DNA from: a virus
Virus record (IMG/VR): IMGVR_UViG_3300024252_000016
Coordinates: 1-54,351 of that record
DNA length: 54,351 nucleotides
Strand: one strand, 5' to 3'
The notes beneath the pieces were generated by a model. It worked only from the letters and a program-made list of their open reading frames with translations. It did not search any database and was not told where the DNA came from. Positions 23,326 to 31,900 of the stretch are shown piece after piece. The position numbers were made by a program, and so were the translations under genes. The first letter of the stretch is position 1, and each line of letters opens with the position of its first letter.

Positions 23326-23627
23326 TGAAAAAACAAGCATTAGAAAACATCGCTCAAGTCTGGCGTAAAAAACAACTTATCAAGGATGAAGTAGACACAG
23401 TATTAGGTGAATTTAACCTGTCTAACACGGCTAAAGACATCTTTATATACGCAGCAGCTAATAAAGTAAATATTGCAGCTATTACACAACATAAATTCTT
23501 TATAGATAAATCTTTTTCAACTATTAAGCGTGCAGTATTAGAACTAAAACACCACAAATTAATAGAAGCTGTTACTGATACTGTAGATAGACGTGTACAG
23601 TGGTTAGAGCCTACCCAGGAGAAATAA
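23325..23627 (+). CDS. winged-helix protein, 100 aa
   Basis: A 100-aa basic protein with a MarR-like winged helix: helices in FNLSNTAKDIFIYAAANK, a recognition helix in SFSTIKRAVLELKHHKLI and a wing with DTVDRRVQWLEP. It probably binds DNA as a middle- or late-gene regulator. It is coupled to the genes on both sides. Confidence 0.68.
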   Translation: MKKQALENIAQVWRKKQLIKDEVDTVLGEFNLSNTAKDIFIYAAANKVNIAAITQHKFFIDKSFSTIKRAVLELKHHKLIEAVTDTVDRRVQWLEPTQEK

Positions 23628-23628
23628 T

Positions 23629-23706
23629 ATGATATTTGAATACTTAGTTGGGGCAAGCATTCTATATCAAGGATGGCTTTTATACATTTACTTAGGTGAC
23701 ACATAG
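23629..23706 (+). CDS. hydrophobic micropeptide, 25 aa
   Basis: A 25-aa frame with one hydrophobic helix (LVGASILYQGWLLYIYL), preceded by CAGGAG and overlapping the GTG start of the next gene (TAGTG). Packing between two coupled genes supports translation. It may anchor in the membrane or only couple translation of the neighbour. Confidence 0.45.
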   Translation: MIFEYLVGASILYQGWLLYIYLGDT

Positions 23707-24137
23707 TGGCAGGTAATAACAAAAAGTTAACTGAATACAAACTGTCTGATGGTCAATCACTTACTGCTAAGGCTCTAGCTGAATTAGCTGGAATAGCTTT
23801 ACCTACTGCTAGAACACGCTTACAACAATCTAGAGATATAGAATGGTTAACCAGACCTCTAGTTAAGGGTAACAATAACAGTAAAGGTATATTTAAAAAA
23901 TATACACTTAGTGATGGCTCTGTGTGGACAGTACCTGAACTAGTTAAAGAAACAAACTGTACTAAACAAACTGTCGCAGCTAGGTTACATAAAAGCTTAG
24001 ATGCTGCTAGAGTCTTACGTCCAGTTATTTCAGGTACTCCCATGGGACAGGACAGTGTAAAGGCCAGGGAGAATATAAAAAATCGAATGTTCTTTGACCC
24101 TGATGGGTTCTGGAAAATATTCAATAGATCAACCTAA
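23706..24137 (+). CDS. tandem helix-turn-helix protein, 143 aa
   Basis: A 143-aa basic protein made of two copies of one HTH module: KLSDGQSLTAKALAEL ... PTARTRLQQS and YTLSDGSVWTVPELVKE ... KQTVAARLHKS, each followed by RPL/RPV-x-G. A single chain with two like DNA-binding units could bind direct-repeat DNA without dimerising. It starts with GTG in the stop of the preceding micropeptide. It is a likely transcription regulator. Confidence 0.7.
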   Translation: MAGNNKKLTEYKLSDGQSLTAKALAELAGIALPTARTRLQQSRDIEWLTRPLVKGNNNSKGIFKKYTLSDGSVWTVPELVKETNCTKQTVAARLHKSLDAARVLRPVISGTPMGQDSVKARENIKNRMFFDPDGFWKIFNRST

Positions 24138-24162
24138 AACAATTTTAAAAAGGAGAAATAAG

Positions 24163-24669
24163 ATGAGTCATGTAAAAGGCCAAAGCCTACGTAATACAAT
24201 CCCAGCTATGTTAGATACTAAAATAATCTGGGAAGAAGATGAAGTAACGTCAGAGAATTCTATCAAAATCCAAGTAAAGGATTATGACCAAGATACTAAT
24301 AAGCGTATTTATATTAAATTATATGCGCCTATTATTAAGCAATTAGGCTTAGAAGACCGCGATCGTGTAACCGTAGGGTTTAATAAAGACTTTTCTATGT
24401 TTGGTATTAGAAAACAAGATAAAGGTGTGATGCTTCATGGAAACTCAGAAGTTCTGGTTACACAGTCATCGTCTAAAACATTTAATGATTTTGAAGAAGA
24501 TACTATATGGTTATCCACACCTGAGAAAAGTACTAAAATAGTTGGTAGTGATCAAGTTATCTGTGCGCTAACTGTTGATGATACACTTATTGAACAGCGT
24601 AAAAATGATGGTGTATGGAAAACTTTCTTAGATAGTACATCTGACCATATTAAGTCTTACATTAAGTGA
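24163..24669 (+). CDS. hypothetical protein, 168 aa
   Basis: A 168-aa protein with an AAAAGGAG site 8 bases before ATG 24163; the longer frame overlaps the previous gene and is rejected. The middle (IYIKLYAPIIKQLGLEDRDRVTVGF) looks like a beta-rich AbrB-type or OB-like segment. It is not assigned. It lies between DNA-binding regulators and the SSB gene. Confidence 0.6.
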   Translation: MSHVKGQSLRNTIPAMLDTKIIWEEDEVTSENSIKIQVKDYDQDTNKRIYIKLYAPIIKQLGLEDRDRVTVGFNKDFSMFGIRKQDKGVMLHGNSEVLVTQSSSKTFNDFEEDTIWLSTPEKSTKIVGSDQVICALTVDDTLIEQRKNDGVWKTFLDSTSDHIKSYIK

Positions 24670-24685
24670 AGCTATCTAAATTTAG

Positions 24686-24700
24686 GGGTACTCCGTACCC
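24686..24700 (+). promoter_or_regulatory. candidate hairpin promoter, TCC loop
   Basis: GGGTAC-TCC-GTACCC: 6-bp stem, with one more G-T pair outside. It stands 77 bases before the SSB start and 16 bases after a stop codon. It could give the abundant SSB its own transcript. Confidence 0.5.
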
Positions 24701-24776
24701 TATCCCAGAGTATTTACATTTATACGTTGTCGTGTAACTGACTCTTTAAATTAAAAGACAACATGAGGTAATTAAA

Positions 24777-25505
24777 ATGCTAGATTTAACATTAGACAAA
24801 GACGTAATTGAAGACAAAGAAACCATAGGCGGTGGTGGTAATAGCCGTATTTGGGAATCAGGTGTGTATGACACTATTATCGAAATGGTAACTATCGAAG
24901 AATCATCAGGTGGTGCTACTGCTGTAAATGTCACACTTAAGAGTACTGACAAAGATTCTAAAGTATTTCCTATCAGAGATACTTTCTGGATTACTAGCGG
25001 TAAAGCTAAAGGCCAGAAAACATTCTACGTAGACAAAGCAGGTAAGAAACATCCATTACCAGGCTATACGTCTGCTAATCGTTTATGTATTGCTACTGAA
25101 GGTAAGCCTCTTACTGAAGTAGTGCCTACTGGTGAGAAGAAAACAATTAATGCCTACTCATGGGAAGCTAAAAAAGAAATTCCTGTTGAGAAGTACGTAT
25201 TAACTAGTTTAATTGGGAAGCCTGTACAGATTGCAGTACAGTTATTTAAACGTAACAAACAGAAGCCTAACGCTTCTGGAGTATATGAAGATACTGCTGA
25301 AGTATTCGAATCAAATGAAATCCGTTACTTCGCGAATGCTGAAACTAAGCTGTCTGTCGGTGAAATGGCGGACGGTGTAGCTGAAGCTACATTTATGAAT
25401 GAGTGGGACGCTAAAAACAAAGGTACCACTATTGATAAAACTAATAAGAATCTTCAACCTGCTGCTACAGCTGTAACTTCTGCTAAAGCATCTGTGTTTG
25501 CATAA
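24777..25505 (+). CDS. single-stranded DNA-binding protein (N4 gp45-like)
   Basis: A 242-aa protein that fits the phage single-stranded DNA-binding class: an acidic start, GGGGNSRIWESGVYD, a central beta-rich OB-like part with conserved aromatics, and an acidic-to-flexible C-terminal part. Position at the end of the replication genes matches N4 gp45. In N4 the SSB both coats DNA and activates host RNA polymerase at late promoters, so it may link replication to the leftward late genes here. GAGG precedes the ATG, and a hairpin promoter candidate lies upstream. Confidence 0.7.
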   Translation: MLDLTLDKDVIEDKETIGGGGNSRIWESGVYDTIIEMVTIEESSGGATAVNVTLKSTDKDSKVFPIRDTFWITSGKAKGQKTFYVDKAGKKHPLPGYTSANRLCIATEGKPLTEVVPTGEKKTINAYSWEAKKEIPVEKYVLTSLIGKPVQIAVQLFKRNKQKPNASGVYEDTAEVFESNEIRYFANAETKLSVGEMADGVAEATFMNEWDAKNKGTTIDKTNKNLQPAATAVTSAKASVFA

Positions 25506-25518
25506 GTATCTCTTATTT

Positions 25519-25541
25519 TTGCCTCAAATTATTTGGGGCAA
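25519..25541. other. 10-bp hairpin after SSB gene
   Basis: TTGCCTCAAA / TTTGGGGCAA (one T-G pair) with loop TTA, 13 bases after the SSB stop. No T tract follows, so it is probably an mRNA 3'-end stabiliser or weak terminator. Confidence 0.4.
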
Positions 25542-25559
25542 TCCATACAAGGAATTATC

Positions 25560-25835
25560 ATGAAACTAACAATTGAAATGAGCCCGGAGAACGCTGTTAT
25601 TCTACTACAAGGACTAGACGTCACTGAAGTGGTAATTAACTCTCTAAGGGAAGATATCACATCCTCAAAGCCTAAATCTAAGATGAAGCGCAAAGTTAAA
25701 CAACTTGAGAAAGAGGTAGCTGTAGTTGCTAAAGATGCTGTTAAAGATTTAAGTGACCAGATAGAGAATACATACTCTGATATAGATACTACAGGTGAGA
25801 AACTCGCAGCCTTAGGCTCCCCGTGGGCAACGTAA
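25560..25835 (+). CDS. hypothetical protein, 91 aa
   Basis: A 91-aa protein with a short beta part (KLTIEMSPENAVILLQ) and a Lys-rich coiled-coil second half (KMKRKVKQLEKEVAVVAK). AAGGAATT precedes ATG 25560. Its end overlaps a small membrane protein gene. It is not recognised. Confidence 0.6.
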   Translation: MKLTIEMSPENAVILLQGLDVTEVVINSLREDITSSKPKSKMKRKVKQLEKEVAVVAKDAVKDLSDQIENTYSDIDTTGEKLAALGSPWAT

Positions 25836-25984
25836 AAACTGCTCTCTATGCTTTAGGCGCATCTATAGTAGCTATAGGCGCAATCATAGCTAGTTTAGTT
25901 ATTGCCCCTATCCTTATTGGTATAGGGGTAACTTTAGTTATCTATGTCACCCTACGTGTATTAAACACTGATGTAGATGACTAG
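25823..25984 (+). CDS. small two-helix membrane protein, 53 aa
   Basis: A 53-aa GTG-started frame with two adjacent membrane helices (about residues 8-25 and 27-45), a short turn with Pro, and an acidic tail (NTDVDD). It overlaps the previous gene by 13 bases, and its stop is the very base before the end of the convergent vRNAP gene. The hairpin topology is holin-like, but no endolysin is next to it, so function stays open. Confidence 0.5.
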   Translation: MGNVKTALYALGASIVAIGAIIASLVIAPILIGIGVTLVIYVTLRVLNTDVDD

Positions 25985-28900
25985 CTAAAGTAGGTCGTCT
26001 ATAAATTCTACGCCAGGTAACTTGATTACATGCTCTAGTGCTTCTACTGGATTAGATAAAGGTGGAGCAAAGTTACCTGTAACTATCGCTGAATCAAATA
26101 TGTCAGGTACATCGACATTAGTTGCTTCTTGCATTCCTAGTAGGAACAACACACTTTTAGTACGTCTCTTAGTAGTTCTAAAGATAGCACGTTGTAGTTT
26201 AATAAAATACGACCAGAAGAATGTAAAACCGGTCTTATTTATGAAAGTGGCTAATCTAGAAGTGCCCGGTACGTCATATAGTACAAACGTCTCGTATATA
26301 GTACGTTTACGTTCATTGTCTGACATACCTGTCTTCTTCAAGTGGTCGTTTAATACAACCCTAGCTAAGAAGTCAGACATCTGGAATGCTTCCTGCATCC
26401 CTTGATATAATGCTGTAGATTTAGTCATATAAAGCAATTTAGCAGCACCCATTACAGGTGCTGCACCATACTTACCTAATTTAGCTTCTACACTGTTTGC
26501 CCATCTATCCGCAGCAGAACTCTCTTTCAAGTTAATCTCTTCTACCATAGAAGTAAATAGTTGCATATCCATTAGCTCAAAGATAGGACTCTTTTTCAAA
26601 GAGTTTCCTAGTGCTTCTATTCGAAGTAATAAATTCCTATTCTTAATATCACTGCCATGATAGGTGTAATACAAATCTATCATTTCTGCAGATGTATTCT
26701 TCCATTCCCTTAAATCTTTAACTACTTGTAGTTGTCCCTGTACAGCTTTAACAGGATTAACACCATTTAACAATAAGATAATAGTGTTACTAACTATGTT
26801 GTCTGTGATTACTTCAGGCATTTTTAAAATAATGTTAGTAACTGCTATCCTAATTACTGCAAGCGTAGTAGCATTTACTCTGAGTAAAGACCTCTTAAGA
26901 GGTGCAGGATACGAATCATAATAAGGAAGGTCGCGGACAGACATGTCCTTAGCACCAAATAAGATATGCAATTCCTCTTTTTTAATTGGGAAAACATCTC
27001 CAGCATCCGTTTTTATTGAGTTAGCCTTCACCCTTGCTTTAAAAGTCGCGGAAAGAGGTAGGAAATACTTTTCACGGTACTTCCCATCTAAAATATTAAT
27101 AAAGCTTTTATCTCTGCTCCCCTTGTACTCAGTATTCATAACCTGAACAAGATATTCCATACTTGATTTTTCAATCTCCCCAGTCATTTTTCTATCAATA
27201 TAATGAATTGATAGCTGTGACATAACGTTTTCGTATGTCATATCAGGGTCTAACAAACTCTCTTGCATAGATGTAGACATCATCACACGGAAATCATAAA
27301 TCTCGCCTGCTTCATTAATCAAAGGAATTAACTGTGTATTGCTACCCATCTTACCACTCGTCACCTGAGCAGTTAGAAGCTCTATTTGCTTGTCAATATA
27401 TCTATCAATAACAGGTCTAATTAGTTTAATATCACCCACCATATTCCCTGTTGTAGGGTCTTGCTTTTGATAAGCTTCATCATTAGATAGAATCTCGAAT
27501 AAAGTAGTACCCTTGGACTTTTGTCCACTGTAAGGGATAACACCTGTTGTTCTTCCTGCTTCAGGATTATAAGGATTTACAAATAACCCAAATCTGGTTT
27601 TGTTTACGCCAGGGATATAAGGTAATTCATGTGAGAATACATATCCATCTTTGTGCATCTGTTTCTTATCATCTAAAGGAGCACTAACAATCTCAATATT
27701 AGAGTTGTAAGAGTTACGTGTGTAGCCCTTAATCATTGCATACGGACTATTGTTAAAGTTATGCTCTAGATTTTCCCCAACCAATACTTTATGCTGTTCT
27801 ATAAGAGTAGTGATTAGATTAGATTTATTATCTAAAGACATCTCTTCTTCTGCCACTCTAAGAGCTTTAGTCTTCGTAGATTCAGGAACATTCTGCAAAG
27901 CTGTTAAACTAATTAATATATCGAGTTCTTGTATGATGCCTGCATCCTTAAGTACCTCTTCACCATATAGCTGTTGGTGCAATTGATATATCCTAGATGC
28001 ATTTAATCCTTGTAAAGCACTTACAGAGCTTGTACGGACCATAAAGCTAGCTAAACCCTCTACCTGCTGGCTATAAAAATTATTAGTAGACGTTCCCACT
28101 CTAGTTTCATATTCAGCTATCTTATTATGAAGTAGCTGAGGGTACTTAATTAATTTAATAATCTCAGCAATATCAAAGCGTCCCGATTTTAATAGGGATT
28201 GTATATCAGTCTTTATAAAAACTTTAGTTACAGCAGTCTGCTCACTACCATCAATAGCCTTTTTAGATTTAGTGTGAGCTCTCAGCTTTTTAACTAATGA
28301 TTTAGCTCTGTGTATACGCGTAGAATCAATTAAACCTTTAGCTTTAAGTACAAGGTCCATAATATCCATACTTCCTGTACCTACTATCAAATCTTTAACT
28401 AATAAAGATAAGGACTCTACCTGCTCAATATCATTCAGCGCAGCAAATGCTTTAAGGAACGCACTTTCAGTTGCGACTTTTCTAATAGAATCAGGCAATT
28501 CTTTAATATGCCCAATAGTCTTGCCTATTTCCGTATTTTTAAATAAGAACTGTCCTGTCCTAACAGTAGACTTAACCATAACATCTGCTACCTTATCCAT
28601 CCCTTGTTCAACTAATGCTTCTATATGAAATTTCTTAGCTAAAACTGTTAGGGATTTCTCATGTTTTGAGTTAATAGTCGCTATTTTTAAACCTAAGTTA
28701 AAGAAATCTTGGTATTGTGAGGTAGTAAGTTTCTTATGTCGCACTTTTGTATTAAAAGCGTTAATCATATGTTGAATTAAATTAATTATCTTATCCGAGA
28801 ATTCTGCACCTTCCCACAATTTTGTAGAGCGTGGTGGGGCAGTAGTCTGCATCTTTGCAAGTAACCCTTTGTTAGTTAATGTATAAATTAGGAATTCTGT

Positions 28901-31900
28901 AGAATCTCTATAAACATATTCATATTGCTGTGTAGCAATTGCCCTTTCTGCTACTTCATCTGATTTAATACCATCAATTAGGAAATCATCTACAGATATG
29001 TGTTTGATAGCTTCTCTATGTAGCTTACTTAACTCTACCTGTAAACGAGGGTTAGCAGCTAATACATGGTCTATCACTGCATGAAGTATTTCGTGTACAA
29101 AAACTTCTTGTGGGCTTTGCTCAGCATAGGTAATAGGAGCATTTTTATTTAGTTGAACTATAACCTTTCTCAAGTCCTCACTAAACCCTCCCCTGGTCTT
29201 TCCCTTTATGAACGCTGTCTGAACTACTACATCTTCTACGTTAGCCATGTGCTCTAGCACAAGCGTATGTAAGATATTTTGTAAATGCTCTGCATGTGCA
29301 GAATCGTAGTGTAGGTCCTGCTTACCTAATCCATCAAAGATGACTAGAGCAGATGAAGACAACGGAGCATTATTATGCCATGTAGTCGAACTCTCTAGCA
29401 ACTCTGCAAAACTACTTCCTTTAATCACTTCTCCGAATAGATCAGGAGGCGTAACACCGTCCTTATCTGGGGCAAATAAATTAAAGTCCATCACATCTTT
29501 ATCTCGAGGAATATCTTCCTTAGTAATGCTATTCTTAGCTGTGAACACTGACTTAGGACTCGCAACTTTAACCATCTTACCTAGATATGTACTATATACA
29601 CTGGTAGCTGGGGCAACTCCTATATCAGTTAGAAAATCTACTAATACAGCCTCTACCCCGGTAGAAGTTTCACTAACTAATTTAGACCTAACTGACCACT
29701 CAGGAGCGCTTAAGTCTTTCGTTGCCTCAGCCCTGTAAGTACCTAGAATTTTAGAAGGATTCTTTGAATCCACAACATCCCATGCAATAACTCTTCCAAA
29801 CTCTGATTCATCAAACCTCTGTACATTAGCTATTTGTGTCCCCGTAGGAGGAACTACGTAGGTAAGCACCTTCTCAGTGGCTTTGTCAATATCTGTAGCA
29901 TTATCATATTCATATAACAGCTGTGCTCCTGGAAAGTAAGTCTTGATATTGCCTTTCAGTCCTCTCCCCGGCTTGAATGACGTAAGAGGCATAGCAAAGT
30001 CGATATCATGCAGACTACCTACTCCTTTACGATATACATTACCTGCTGCAGTTAACGCAAGACTACCTACAAGAAGAGCTTCTGGAAGCATCTTACTTAT
30101 TACAGTATCGATAACCTCAGCTCCCCACTTGTTGTTCTTTAGGATAGTGTCAAACTTTTGTAAGGTATAGCCTTTCTTAGGTGTAGTTGTAAGTGATTCA
30201 CCTGAAATACCATTAATTAGTTTCCATGCCAACTCACGGTAGATATACTCAGCTCGCATTTTCTCTGTTGATAGATATAGAGGTTTAAATACTTCTTTAA
30301 TAAACTCCCATACTCTTCTAACAATACTTTGAGTCTTCTTGCCTTTGCCTTCAAGCACCTTATCTGTAAAGATTCTTCCCATCTCATTAGCTAAAATCTC
30401 TTTAGCTTCCTTTCTGTTCACATTGTGAACTGCTTGGATTGTAGAAATCTGCTTACTGATAATGGTAGTGTGCTCTAATAGATTTAAGTACACATGAGCA
30501 TACTCATGAGGAACTGTATCAAGAGCTCCTTTGCTGTTTGAGTACTGAATAGCAGTGCCTATAGCATTACCCAATACCTGTTCACCATGTATGTCTACTA
30601 ATGTATCACGCTCTTCTAGCGTGATATTAGGGAACATCTCAGTCAGTCGATTAGTTAATACTCGGAATAACTCTCTATTGTCTTTAAGTAGCTTGTACTG
30701 GCTAGAACGTTGATAATCCTTACTGTTCTCTTCTAATGACTGTTTAAGTGCTTCTGCTTCAGCTGAAAAATCTACATTTTCAGTTGACTCAGGTGATGCA
30801 ATATACATATGTTCACTTGTAGCTGTCTCTAACATTTTAGCTAATTCACCTCTGTTCTGCTGGACTTCCTTAGCAGTACGTTGAACTGTGCCCATTACAC
30901 TATCAAATGAGACTTCACTGTCTTCATTACGATTTAAGTATGAATGCTTAAGGTAAGCTTCTCTAACTGCGTGCTGTTCTGCAGGTGTAAGCATATTCCA
31001 TGATGAGGTTAGTAGCTCATTTACTTGGGTGAATAAATCAAATCCTGTATCACTAGCTAAACTCTTAAAACCTGAGTTATACACTCCCTTAGTAGTAGGC
31101 AGTTGCCCTATCACTTCCATAACAGCATCATGCAGAGGTAACAAAGGAATTTCTGTATTCTCAACATTAGGAATACTAATTGAATCTTGCAATTTCACAG
31201 CATCTGTACCTTGAATAGAGCGTACTACTGTAGAAACTCCTGGAGGAGCAAACGAGTACGTCAGCATTCTAGTACTAACATTTCCACTGTTTAATTTTAG
31301 CTCAAATTTAGTAGAGTGCTGTATCTGAGTCGACTTAACTAAATCAATAAATGACTCTGTACCGTCTTGGTGTTTAAGTGCAATTCTAGGATAGAAATCA
31401 ATTAACTCCCTAGCTAATTCTTTACGCTGTGATGGGAATAACTTACCTTCTGAGCGTCCAGCTACTTCTTTAACTAGATTGTTATACTTGACTTTGAAAA
31501 TAAAGTATTGAAGCTCTCCTGCTTTAATAAAGTCAGACTTTATCTCAGAGTTCACTATCGTCTCAGCAGCAGCTACTTTAATGGCAGGAGTTAACGCCTG
31601 TCCTAGTTTAGAGATTAAATAGTCTCTGTATTTAATAGGAGACCCTCTATACAGAGGCTCATTAAAGCTATATCTATGTAATTCATTCGTAGCTAATAGA
31701 GTTTTTAATACCCCTGATGTAAGTCCTCCAGGTAGATATTCTTTACCTGCTTTACTCTTCGTAAGCACTCTCATAGATTTAAACATAGTAGCAAGCTCTT
31801 TGTATATCTCTGCTTTTACTTCTGGGCTACCATTCGTATATCTTCCTTGAGCTTCTGTGATGTATTCAAATAAAGAATCCACTAAGCTAACAGATAATTC

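Noticed and set aside
25506-25545. Intrinsic terminator after SSB
   Set aside because: The hairpin is strong, but the T run lies before it and not after it on the plus strand, and A follows on the minus strand. I listed it only as a hairpin.
29340-29738. 132-aa plus-strand frame
   Set aside because: It is antisense inside the vRNAP gene. Composition mirrors the opposite strand.
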